Part shown: positions 54,252 through 64,000 of the stretch, in pieces
Layout of the letters: every line of letters starts with the position of its first letter
Numbering within the stretch: position 1 is the stretch's first letter
Assembly (NCBI RefSeq): GCF_904849725.1
Contig: NC_058522.1
Coordinates: forward strand, 457,438,844 to 457,502,843
Direction of reading: 5' to 3'
Source: Hordeum vulgare subsp. vulgare
Lineage: Eukaryota > Streptophyta > Magnoliopsida > Poales > Poaceae
Length of the DNA stretch: 64,000 nt
Position numbers and translations under genes: made by a program
The notes under the pieces: generated by a model
Database searches by the model: none
What the model was told of the DNA's origin: nothing
What the model saw: only the letters and a program-made list of their open reading frames with translations

Positions 54252-56160
54252 ACTCCCCCAAGCTTAAAACCTTGCTTGTCCTCAAGCAACTCAGTTGACA
54301 AGCTGAAAGAGAAAGAAAAACTTTGACAAACTCTGTTTGATCTTGTTGTTGCAACTATGTCTAACTCATAACCAGAATTTCCGCAAGATCACAAGTTAAC
54401 CACATAAGCAAGTGACACAAAGGTCTCATGGTAAACTAATATCAATGGCATAATCAGATAGCGAGCAAATAATAATGAGTTTCAGATACCAACAATTCAA
54501 TCAAAACAAGCATGAAGCAATATGAATAGGTGCTATCTCGCTAGCTCTTTCTGAGACCGCAAAACATAAATGCAGAGCACTTTCCAAGATGAAGGGCTGA
54601 CTAAACATTGTAATTCATAGCAACGAAGATCCAGTCATAGTCATACTCAATATCAATCAAAAGCAAAGCATAAAAATGACAGAGGTGCTCTCTAATTGGT
54701 GCTTATATAAGAAGAGGATGACTCAACAAGAAAATAAATAAACAGGCCCTTCGCAGAGGCAAGCATTGATTTGCAGAGGTGCCAGAGCTCAAGCTTTGAA
54801 AACAGAGATAATAATTTTGGGTGGCATGCTTTCATTGTCAACGCAATGACCAAGAGTTCTCAATATCTTCCATGCTACTCATGCTATAGGCGGTTACCAA
54901 ACAGAAAAATAAAGTTTTAACTCCCCCACCACCAATCAATCACACTCCACGGCTAGCCGAATCCTCGGGTACCGTCCATACTAACATCAATCCGGGGGAG
55001 TCTTGTTTTACAGTTATGTTTTCAATTTAAGCGTGGAACTGGGCATTCCAATTACCGGCCCCTTTCTTGTGAATGACAGTGAATAAACACATGTCGAGGA
55101 TAACACGACTAACATGGAAGATACCAATAGCCCCCTGTCACCACATGAGCGGTTCGGGCATGCAAAACAGATTATTCCTTGAAGGTTTAGAGAATGGCAC
55201 ATGCAAATTTACTTGGAACGGCAGGTAGATACCGCAAATAGGTAGGTATAGTGGACTCTCATGGAAAACTTTTGGGTTTATGGAAGTGGATGCACAAGCA
55301 GTATTCCACTTAGTACAAGTGAAGGCTAGCAAAAGACTGGGAAACGACCAACTAGAGAGCGACAACAGTCATAAAGATGCAATGAGTTTGACTAACATTG
55401 AGTGCAAGCATGAGGAGGATATAAATCACCATGAACACGAACATCATAGAGGCTATGTTGATTTTGTTTCAACTACATGCATGAACATGCGCCAAGTCAA
55501 GCCACTTGAATCATTCAAAGGAGAATACCATCCTATCATACTACATCATAGTCATCTCAAAATCTATGTTGGCATTCAAGGAAAACCATTACAAGCTCCT
55601 AGCTAATTAAGCATGGCATCAGGAACTATGATCTCTAAGTTGTCATTGCAAACATGGTTCTCTCTCAACAAAGCTGAATCTGGGACGACAAGCTAGTCAT
55701 ATTTACAAAAACGAAATAGATAGAGTTCATACCAGCTTTTCCAATCTCAGTCACTTCATCATATATCATCACTATTGCCTTTCACTTGCATGATCGAACG
55801 ATGTGAACAATAATAAGAGTGCTCGTGCATTGGACTAAGCTGAATCTGCAGGCAAACACAAAGGAGAAGACAAAGTAATATGGCTCTTTAACAAATGAAC
55901 AGGTATGCATGCGAGAGCCACTAAACATTGTAACCATGGTCTTCTACCTCGACTCAAAGAAAAAAGAAAACTATTTACACGGGAAAGCTCCTAACAAGCA
56001 AAAGAAGAAAGGAAAATCTTTTTGGGTTTTCTCAAAAGGACACAAAACAAGAAAACAAGAAACGACAATAAACTAGCATGGATAATACAGTGGCAAAGTG
56101 TAAACACCGACTAACAAAGTGAAAGCATAAGCATGAATGTAAAGTTGGTGCAAACACGTA
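54252..56160 (-). other. Non-coding 3' region of element C
   Basis: The true polypurine tract on minus is AAGCTTGGGGGAGT, abutting the LTR. The remaining 1.9 kb is AT-rich with no recognisable domain on either strand. Confidence 0.6.
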
Positions 56161-56174
56161 CTCCCCCAAGCTTA
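56161..56174 (-). promoter_or_regulatory. Internal polypurine-tract copy after the third ORF of element C
   Basis: On minus AAGCTTGGGGGAGT, identical to this element's true tract at 54,265-54,252. It starts about 21 nt after the third-ORF stop (56,195). Confidence 0.5.
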
Positions 56175-56194
56175 GGCTTTTGACCTAGCTTGGT

Positions 56195-57242
56195 CTACTC
56201 CCAAGGCTGGTCCGGGTGATACCCAAAATCATAATGTGGGTTGTACGGGAGCGCTGTGGCCACTACATGAATAGCTGCTTCGTGGAGACGAGAATTCTTA
56301 GCCTCCCTCTCATACTCCTCTGCTTCTCCAATGGTTATGTAATATCTTCGTTTAACCTAAAAGTCAAAGAAGGCAGGAGCAGGAAGCGTAATATGAAAAG
56401 CACGCTCCGGTTAAGTACTAACCGGTAAACGAGGGATTCCTCATCCCTCTTGAGAAACTGATAGCGTGTCAGAGCGACACGATCAAGGTAGGCTGTACGG
56501 GGAGGGGGATCTCCTGAACGGATGGGTACTCCAAGAAAATTTGCTAAGCGCGTAGCATAAATCCCACCAAAGAAATCCCCATCGATGGCATTATTATTCA
56601 GCCTCCTTGCTATTATAGCTCCCATGTTGAAGCTCCTGTCACCTGTTACTGCGCTCTTAAGGATATAAGGTCGGATGCACATAGGTGACAATGTTCAACC
56701 TTGTCGTTAATGCATCTACCTATGAAGAGGGCAAAATAGTGCAAGGCAGGGAAATGAATGCTTCCTATGGTAGCTTGCGTGATGTCTCTAGTTTCTCCAA
56801 CAGTTATACTAGAGACAAAATCTCTAACCGAAGACTTAGCAGGATCATTAAGACTACCCCCATCGGGTATCTTGAAAATCCTATTGAAATCCTCCAAATC
56901 CATGGTGTAGGATTTATCATACAGATCAAACAGTATGGATGAGTCACGGCCAACTGAAAATTTAAATCTACGCACGAAAGAGGCAGTGAGCATAGCATAT
57001 TGTTCACATTTATCTGAGAGGAATTCTTCTAACCCGGCATTGCGGACAAGTGTATCAAACTCATCCTTGAAGCCTGTTTCAATCATGAACTCATCGGAAG
57101 GCCATTCACATGGTTGCACCGGTGCGTCCCTTAGTTGATAAGGATCGGGCTCCCAAATAGAAAGACGGGGACCCTTCTTACTTGAGGAACCACCATGAAA
57201 CTTCCTCCTGAACATAATTTCTTTTTGCTGAAACTTTTGAAG
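56195..57242 (-). pseudogene. Athila third ORF (Athila ORF-1-like) of element C
   Basis: The frame from about 57,242 reads FRRKFHGGSSSKKGPRLSIW, CEWPSDEFMIETGF, YAMLTASFVRRFKFSV, YTMDLEDFNRIFKIPDGG and SIHFPALHYFALFIGRCIND. An indel near 56,670 shifts to SPMCIRPYILKSAV and DGDFFGGIYATRLANFLGVP. The last part (HYDFGYHPDQPWE, stop at 56,195) is in a third frame. The pattern of an N-terminal charged region plus a helical repeat-like domain fits the plant Athila ORF-1 family. Its function is unknown. Confidence 0.6.
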
Positions 57243-57539
57243 TTCAAGAGAAAAGTGAATAAGGACCAAGCACACCTTGTAGCAACTACTCCTACTAGTG
57301 CCTAGAGACCGTATCACGCGTTAAAACTACTTGGGACCAGCTAAAATCAACATTCCAAGCTCAAGAACAGGGTCACCAAGGTAGCAAGAATACACGAAGG
57401 ATAAAGCAATAGAGTAGAAACTAATTGGACCAATAGAGGAGTCACTTACCAAGGAGTAATTTCCCCAAAACGGTTCGGAGAATGGTGCTTTGAGCAAGGA
57501 AATCGAAAATCACAGCCAAATGAGCAAGAACACGGGTTT

Positions 57540-57820
57540 GAGCTGCGAAACGATTTTTTCTAGAGGTAGAAGAAGAGGATGGGAGCTGGAATGAGTGGAG
57601 GGGGTCCCTGTGGGCCCCACAAGCTTGGTAGCCGCGACTAGGGGGAGGCCGCGGCTAGAGGGCTTGTGGCCCACTGGTGTGGCCCCCAGGCCAGCTCTCA
57701 GTCCGAGTATTTTTTTAAAAATCCAGAAAAAATCATATTTGATTTTCAGGACCATCGGAGAACTTTTATTTTCGGGGTACTTTTCTCCGGGACGCTAAAA
57801 CAGAAAACAGGGAAAATTAA
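57540..57820 (-). promoter_or_regulatory. Internal LTR-like leader/hairpin upstream of the third ORF of element C
   Basis: GTGGGCCCCACAAGCTTGGT and the following GCCGCG..GGGGGAGGCCGCGGCTAG segment match the element's own LTR at 53,958-54,010 and 62,128-62,180 with few changes. The similarity extends, diverged, over the next 100 bp (GTATTTTT..CCAGAAA..TCAGGAC..CGGAGAACTTT). It precedes the third ORF by about 300 nt. Promoter or leader function is inference. Confidence 0.5.
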
Positions 57821-57997
57821 ACTAAATCTATCATTTTCCTTCTAAGCAACAGAAAGTGAAAGCTTAAAAAGAGGTACGTGACTCCTTGATTCATCCATTT
57901 CATGGTCATCGAAATAAATCCGTCAATGGGGTTGATCAAATCCTCATCACAAAACTTTTTAAAATCTCAAAAGGAAACGGAGATTGTCGAATAGCCA

Positions 57998-60245
57998 CTA
58001 AGTCACCTCAATGGGGATATGAATCTCCCCAACAAGAAAATCATACTTCATCTTAACACGAGGAATAGGGCTTTCAAAGCTCCCAATAAGAATCGATGAA
58101 GTTTTTTCGATAGCATTGATGCAATGTACGTGATATCGTTTCTTCGGAAAGTGCATTGTATGCTCATTACCGTTGACAAGGAAGGTGACATTGCCTTTGT
58201 TGCAATCTATAACAGCCCTTGCGGTGTTTAAGACCGTTCTTCCAAGAATGATCGCCATGGCATCATCCTCAGGAATATCCAGGATAACAAAGTCCGTTAA
58301 GATACTAACGTTAGCAACCACAACAGGCACATCCTCGCAAATGCCGACAGGGAAAGCAGTTGATTTGTCGGCCATTTGCAGAGAAATTTTAGTGGGTGTC
58401 AACTTATCCAGTTCAAGTCTATGATAAATAGAGAGAGGCATAACACTAACACCGGCTCCAAGGTCACATAAGGCAGTTCTTACGTAGTTTCCTTTAATGG
58501 AGCAAGGTATAGTGGGCACTCCGGGATCACCAAGTTTCTTAGGAGTTCCACCTTTGAAAGTGTAATTGGCAAGCATGGTGGAGATCTTAAGATCTGGTAT
58601 CTTTCGTTTATTGGTCACGATATCTTTCATGTACTTGGCATATGGAGACATTTTGAGCATATTAATTAACCGCATCTGCAGAAGGAAGGGTCTCAACATT
58701 TCAATAAAGCGCTCAAAATCCTCATCATCCTTTTTCTTGGATGGCTTAGGAGGAAAGGGCATGGGTCTCTGAACCCATGGCTCCCTTTCTTTACCATGAT
58801 TCCTAGTAGTGAAGTCATTCTTATTGTATCTCTTAGGTTGTGGGTTATCAGTATTAACCGTAGGTTCAATCTCCACATCCTTATCATTGCTAGGTTGAGC
58901 ATTATTATGAACATCGCTGTCCATATTGTCACCAGGTTCATGTTCATCACCAGATTGTGTTTCTGCATCAGACGCGGAAATATCATTTGGTTCTTCAGGT
59001 GTGACAATATTTGGTGAACTGACATGTAGGTTTCTATCATCCTTCTTCTTATTCTTAGGATGACTGGGCGTATCAGCATTAATTCCTTGAGAATCTTGAT
59101 CAATTCTCTTAGGATGGCCTTCAGGATACAAAGGTTCCTGAGTCATTTTGCCTCCTCTAGTAATGACTCTGACAGAGTTGTCATTTAATTCATTGAGCAA
59201 GTCATTCTGAGCTTTAAGTACTTGTTCTACCTGAGTAGTAATCATAGAGGCATGTTTACTCAGAAGCTTCAGATCATTGACATTTCTGTCTACACAAGCA
59301 CTTAAATGACTAAGCATACGAGTACTTTGTTCCAATTGTCTACTAACATAGTCATTGAAACTCTGTTGTTTGGCAACAAAGTTGTAAAATTCATCAAAGC
59401 ATAGGCTAGCAGGTTTGTCAAAAGGAATATCACTCTCATTGAATCTACGCAGAGAATTCACCTCTACTACTTGTATCAGGTTATCGGGACCATGGATCTC
59501 TTCGATAGGCGGTAGATTTTTGACTTCTTCAGATCTAATGCCTTTCTCTTGCATAGATTTCTTGGCTTCTTGCATATCTTCGGGACTGAGGAATAGAATA
59601 CCTCTTTTCTTAGGAGTTGGCTTAGGAGGTGGTTCGGGAATAGTCCAAGCATTATCGTTGATCAAGATGTTATTCAGTAGGATCTCAGCTTGTTGTGCAC
59701 TTCGTTCCCTAAAAACACAACCGGCACAACTATCTAGGTGGTCTCTAGAAGCATCGGTAAGTCCGTTATAGAAGATATCAAGTATCTCGTTCTTCTTAAG
59801 AGGGTGATCAGGCAAAGCATTCTGTAGCTGGATGAGCCTCCCCCAAGTTTGTGGGAGACTCTCTTCTTTGAGTTGAACAAAGTTGTATATTTCCTGGAAG
59901 GCAACTTGCTTCTTATGGGCAGGGAAATATTTCTCACAGAAGTAATATGCCATATCCTGGGGACTACTCACACATCCAGGAGCAAGAGAAGTGAACCAGC
60001 CTTTAGCGTCATCCTTTAGAGAGAAAGGAAACAACTTAAGAATATAGTAGTAGCGGATCTTCTCCTCACTAGTGAAAAGGGTGGCTATATCGTGTAGTTT
60101 GGTAAGATGGGCTACGACCGTCTCAGACTCATAACCGTGGAAACAATCAGATTTGACTAGAGAGATTATCTCAGGGTCGACAGAGAATTCATAATCCTCA
60201 TCGGTGATAAAGATAGGTGAAGTGGCAAACTTGGGTCGTATTTCA
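57998..60245 (-). pseudogene. gag-protease of element C, long nearly intact frame
   Basis: Open from about 60,240 to a stop at 57,998. Gag core: SLKDDAKGWFTSLAPGC, YFPAHKKQVAFQEIYNF, LPQTWGRLIQLQNAL, CVFRERSAQQAEILLNNI. A long acidic/polar linker follows. The protease near 58,420-58,150 has CDLGAGVSVMPLSIYHR and AIILGRTVLNTARAVID. It ends without RT. The N-terminal extension (60,629-60,255) is in another frame because of an indel near 60,235-60,255. This is the best-preserved retroelement frame in the window. Confidence 0.8.
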
Positions 60246-60254
60246 TCCTAGCTT

Positions 60255-60629
60255 TCAGAGATTTTTCTTCCACTTGAGAAGTAATTTCTCTGTGTCATAG
60301 GCATCCTTACACGCAAGAAAATCATCAGCTATCTCTCCCTCCATAACATAACCCTCAGGTATATCAGGCAATTCATATCTAGGAGAGCTAGATCTAGCAG
60401 GAGCAAAAGCAGGTTCTATCTCAATAGTATCGGCAGTTTCAGAAGCATCGCGAGCATTGGCGGTAACTCTAGCAATATGAGCATCAAGGAATACCCCTAG
60501 TGGCATATCAGGCAAAGTAGTATCAAGCATAGCATCATGGATAGCAGTATCAGGCATAGCATCTCTAGCAGTATCAGGCATAGTCTCTCTAGCAGTAGCA
60601 TCATAAGCATCATCTAGCATAGGAATCAA
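60255..60629 (-). pseudogene. N-terminal gag extension of element C
   Basis: It reads DAYDATARETMPDTARDAMP, an Ala/Asp/Met-rich degenerate repeat (DAMPDTA), then YELPDIPEGYVMEGEIADDF. It leads into the main gag frame through an indel. It is the 5' coding part after the PBS. Confidence 0.5.
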
Positions 60630-60760
60630 GTGCAGAGCTAGATGGCAGTTCCTTACCTCCCCTCATAGTTAAGGGCAAGACTTTGGTTCTTGGATCTTTC
60701 AGATTCTTCATAGTGATTAGCAGATATAAATCCCAAGTGACTGAGAGAATATAGCTATCC

Positions 60761-60778
60761 TCCCCGGCAACGGCGCCA
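60761..60778 (-). other. Primer binding site of element C
   Basis: On minus TGGCGCCGTTGCCGGGGA, the canonical Athila-lineage primer site, 9 nt after the LTR end. Confidence 0.9.
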
Positions 60779-60787
60779 GAAAAAGTT

Positions 60788-62426
60788 GCTTCCAGTTGCT
60801 CAACAATTAGCAATTGTCTTGCAATGGCCCACCAGCGTGTGGGATCGCGGCAGTTCTCGAGGGTAGAGTATTCAACCCAAATTTGTTGGTTCGACACGAT
60901 GGGAGTGAAAGGATATTCTCTAGTATTAGCAGTTGAGTTGTCGGCTCACCCACACCTGAAAGATTAGTATCTGCAAGCAGGGTAAAAGTAGCAAAGGTAG
61001 TATGATAGCAACGGTGCTAGGAAAGAATCTGTTGACGGCAGATTATTCCTAACTGAAGTATCAATGGTGCCAGAAAAGTATTGTAGCAGGTAGCAGCAGG
61101 GTAACGAGTAACAGCAGTGGCAAGGAACAGCAACAGCCAGTAACAGTAGTAGCAACAGTAGTGGCAGCAGCAGCAGGACAAAGCAAGTAACAGTAGCAGC
61201 AACAGTAGTAACAACAGCAGAGCATAACAAGTAACAGCAGCATCAAGTAACAGTAGCAGCAACAGTAGTAACAGCAGCAGAGCAAAGCAAGTAACAATAG
61301 CAGTGGGACAAACTCATAGGCAATGGATCGGTGATTTGTTGGATGACATTCATCATGCAACAGTTATAACACGGAGAGATATGTGGCTAGCTCCCGTTCG
61401 TCAATGTGATGTCGGCATGCATTCCGTGTGTAGTCATACGTGCTTAGGGAAAAGAACTTGCATGACATCTATTGTCCATCCCTCCCGTGGCAGCGGGGTC
61501 CAAATGGATACTACGGGATATTAAGGTTCTCCTTTTAATAAAGAACCAGACCAACACATTAGCACTTGGTGAACACATGAACTCCTCAAACTTTGGTCAT
61601 CACCGGGAGTGGTTCCGGTTATTGTCACTCCGGGGTTGCCGGATCAAAACACATAGTAGGTAACTACAACTTGCAAGATCGGATCTAAACACACATATAT
61701 TGGTGACAACATGATAGGTTCAGATCTGAATTCATGGCACTCGGACCCTAGTGACAAGCATTAAGCATGGCAAAGTAGTAGCAACATCAATCTCAGAACA
61801 TAGTGGATACTAGGGATCAATCCTCGTCAAAACTAACTCGATTACATGATAGATCTCATCCTACTCATCACCGCCCAGCGAGCCTACGAATAGATTACTC
61901 ACGAACGATGAAGAGCTTCATGGAATTGGAGAGGAAGAAGATTGATGATGACGATGGCGACGATCTCCTTGATCCGGAGCCCAAAACGGACTCCAGATCT
62001 ACCCTCCAGGGCAAGAACGGGATGTGGAGGCGCCTCTGGATCGTGAAACGCGATGAACTCTTCTCTATTGATTTTTTTCTGGGACGAAAGGGAATAAATA
62101 GCGCTAGAATTCGGGGCAGCAGAGCCACGTGGGCCCCACAAGCCTGGTAGCCGCGGCCAGGGGGGAGGCCGCGGCTACATGGCTTGTGGCCCACTAGCCC
62201 GTCCCCTCCGGTGGATCTTTGCGCACGTATTTTTCATATTTTCCAGAAATATTCTCCGTAAATTTTCAGGACGTTCCGAGAACTTTCATTTCTGCACAAA
62301 AACAACACCATGGCAATTCTGCTTAAAACAGTGTCAGTCTGGGTTAGTTCCATTCAAATCATGCAAATTAGAGTCCAAAAAAAGGGCAAAAGAGTTTGGA
62401 AAAGTAGATACGATGGAGACTGTTAG
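60788..62426 (-). repeat. 5' LTR of element C
   Basis: 1,639 bp, highly similar to 52,608-54,251. The minisatellite is at 61,090-61,300 and the GC-rich inverted repeat at 62,126-62,192. The LTR start has lost its CGTATCA end on plus. Confidence 0.9.
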
Positions 62427-62431
62427 GCCAC

Positions 62432-63260
62432 AACCATTATATTCTTGAAATAAGGTCCCACAACCCCATTGACAAAAATTATAGTGTGACCACCACCAAC
62501 CAGCTGCATAAATTGATGCACATAAGCCCCATCAAAACCTTTAGCAATTAAGACGTCGCATAGAAAAGACTAGCTAACCGAGTCATGGGATTTTCTGAAA
62601 TCCACTTTAAGAATAATCGTCTTGCTCCCCCTAGAGCAAAGTTCAGGGGCGATCGCATGCAAACTAAGTATACCATCCAGGATAAAACGACCTTTGATGA
62701 AGACACATTGATGTGGGCATATAACCCCATGAGCCACAAGAGAGAGACGTGAAGCAAAGCGTTTGGAGGGGAACTTATCAATATTGTGCACGTGGGAACC
62801 TAAATTGGGAAATGGAATCAACCCCTTCGATCTTGGGGATAAGAAAAATATCGCAATTCAATCTAGAGATAGCGACACTCGAGAGGCAAAAACCCTAGAC
62901 AATAACATACAACAAGTTTTCCGGCACCGGCCCTAGATTTTTAAAGAAAGGAATGTGAAAGCCATCAGGCCCATGCATGCGCTGAATTGGATTTGCAAGA
63001 GGAGACCACCTCGTCAATCTCAGCCTCAAAAAGGGGCATCATAACTTCTGATTTTTCCATTGACGAGACCATAGCATAAAGAATCCATAGGTTGGGGGAA
63101 ATAGAAAACACATAAGGAGGTTTCTCAGCTAGAAGGGACGAGAAGAACAAACTAATATGATCAATGATGATATTTGGGTCACGCACTAGTTCCCCATCAA
63201 TGTTAACATGAACCATAGAGCACCGACGAAGTCTAATGTTAGCAATGGAAAAGGGTACGC
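62432..63260 (-). pseudogene. LINE ORF2, linker and N-terminal RT part (upstream piece)
   Basis: On minus: VHVNIDGELVRDPNIIIDHI then SLFFSSLL (typical pre-RT linker), later LVAHGVICPHQCVFIKGRFI followed by LDGILSLHAI and TIILKVDFRKSHDSVS (RT motifs). Frames change several times. It is interrupted at 62,431 by element C and continues at 52,607. Confidence 0.7.
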
Positions 63261-63850
63261 GGTAATGATTTAACCCTTAAGAATCCATGAAAACATGCCT
63301 CGCTTCTACCAGTATGCCTCTTCATTTTTGGTGGAGCTCCATGAGTGAGGCATTCAATGCATATCTCTGGGCCCACTTAGATTCTACAAGGCCCATCGAA
63401 TCAACAAGCGAATCAAGGCATTTAATTTGGTTTGAAATGAAAACTTTGTCTCTACGGGCCTCAACCGCACGATTAGAACCCCATCAAGAATTTTTGTAGG
63501 TTTTGAGAGCAATATTTTTTAACTCCACCTATGTTGTCTCAACATAGCCGGTCTTAACGGAGAAGGGTTGTGATAGGCTTGATTAGCGAAGGTCAAGACT
63601 CAACCATCTTACGGAGGTGAAACCCAAAAGAATTGTCATGGACACGGAAGCGTGGAATCTTGCTATCCATGTGTCAAAATCATGAGTTAGTCGCAAGATC
63701 TTGTGGTTTTCACATATAGCCTACCCCAATTTATTAAGAGCAATATTTTTAATTCAATGTGATTTCAAAATGTACGAAACTATTCTAATTGTCAAGGTTT
63801 CATATACTTGACTCAGTTTTTTTATAAACTACTCTTCCTTTATTCATTCA
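63261..63850 (-). other. Upstream LINE linker remnant and unassigned sequence
   Basis: 63,500-63,270 on minus still reads LINE-like linker (EARRDKVFISNQIKCL, KWAQRYALNASLMELHQK) with stops. From about 63,530 to 63,850 I see no recognisable coding or repeat feature. Confidence 0.4.
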
Positions 63851-64000
63851 TAAGTAAAGTATCAACTTTTACAAGTAAAGGGATAACCTCATGAGGGGCG
63901 TTATCCATCCAAATAGTCGAGGACAAAACCTAGCAAACCTTGCAAGTCCATGAGCTACTTGATTACGTTCTCTATTACAATGATCATAAGTAACATGAAA
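63851..64000 (-). pseudogene. RNase-H-like reverse-transcriptase domain fragment (3' end of another LINE)
   Basis: From the window edge on minus: HVTYDHCNRERNQVAHGLAR followed by FARFCPRLFGWITP. The RERNQVAHGLA signature is typical of the plant RNase-H-like domain found at the C-terminus of some LINE ORF2 proteins. An AATGAATAAAGG stretch follows downstream. It continues beyond the window. Confidence 0.5.

Larger units (their letters stand above)
52608..62426 (-). mobile_element. Athila-lineage gypsy element C, full length, no RT or integrase
   Basis: 3' LTR 52,608-54,251, interior 54,252-60,787, 5' LTR 60,788-62,426, minus orientation. The target duplication GGCCA flanks it (52,603-52,607 and 62,427-62,431). 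The LTR begins TGATACGTCTCCATCGTATC; in the 5' LTR this start is damaged (CTGTTA replaces CGTATCA on plus). Gag-protease and an Athila third ORF are present; RT, RNase H and integrase are not. It inserted into a minus-strand LINE. Confidence 0.9.

Overview
The window looks like intergenic DNA from a large grass genome, most likely Triticeae (wheat, Aegilops or barley type). That reading rests on nested LTR retrotransposons of the Ty3/gypsy Athila and Tat lineages, a Sirevirus-like Ty1/copia element, a CACTA transposon, Cassandra-type 5S-bearing LTRs, L1-like LINEs and Stowaway MITEs. I recognise no ordinary single-copy housekeeping gene. Nearly all coding sequence belongs to transposable elements and most of it is broken. 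Family assignments come from motifs read by eye; no database was searched.

Left part (1-11,494): the 3' 11.5 kb of a Tat-lineage gypsy element. Gag, protease, RT, two RNase H domains and integrase lie on +, interrupted by stops and frameshifts. They are followed by an intron-containing gene on the opposite strand (about 9,971 down to 6,384) with its own TATA box, and then the 3' LTR. Next comes a minus-strand Sirevirus-like copia element in two pieces (11,495-11,848 and 27,507-32,387). It is split by a CACTA transposon (11,849-27,506, 3-bp target duplication TGA). The CACTA carries a degraded multi-exon gene, and an Athila-lineage element (A, 13,056-25,501, target duplication ATCTT) sits inside one of its exons. 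The 3' LTR of A holds a mosaic insert of about 2.3 kb. Inside that insert is an apparently intact two-exon gene for a small secreted cysteine-rich peptide (23,881 down to 23,543, minus strand).

Middle part (32,172-41,993): a short direct duplication involving the copia LTR and Cassandra fragments, then a tandem pair of non-autonomous Tat-like elements (partial internal - LTR - full internal - LTR) carrying 70-bp tandem arrays and repeated polypurine-tract-like motifs.

Right part (41,994-64,000): Athila-lineage element B (minus strand, gag-protease only), with a LINE inserted in its 5' LTR without target duplication. Then a Cassandra LTR with a 5S-derived core, and a minus-strand LINE split by Athila-lineage element C (52,608-62,426, target duplication GGCCA, gag-protease plus an Athila-type third ORF). 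At the very end is a fragment of an RNase-H-like reverse-transcriptase domain.

Three observations deserve most attention. The first is the hidden cysteine-rich peptide gene. The second is an architecture shared by Athila elements A and C: the third ORF is preceded by a diverged internal copy of the LTR leader/hairpin and followed within about 35 nt by an extra copy of the element's own polypurine tract. The third is the spliced antisense gene of the Tat element with its own promoter-like TATA box.
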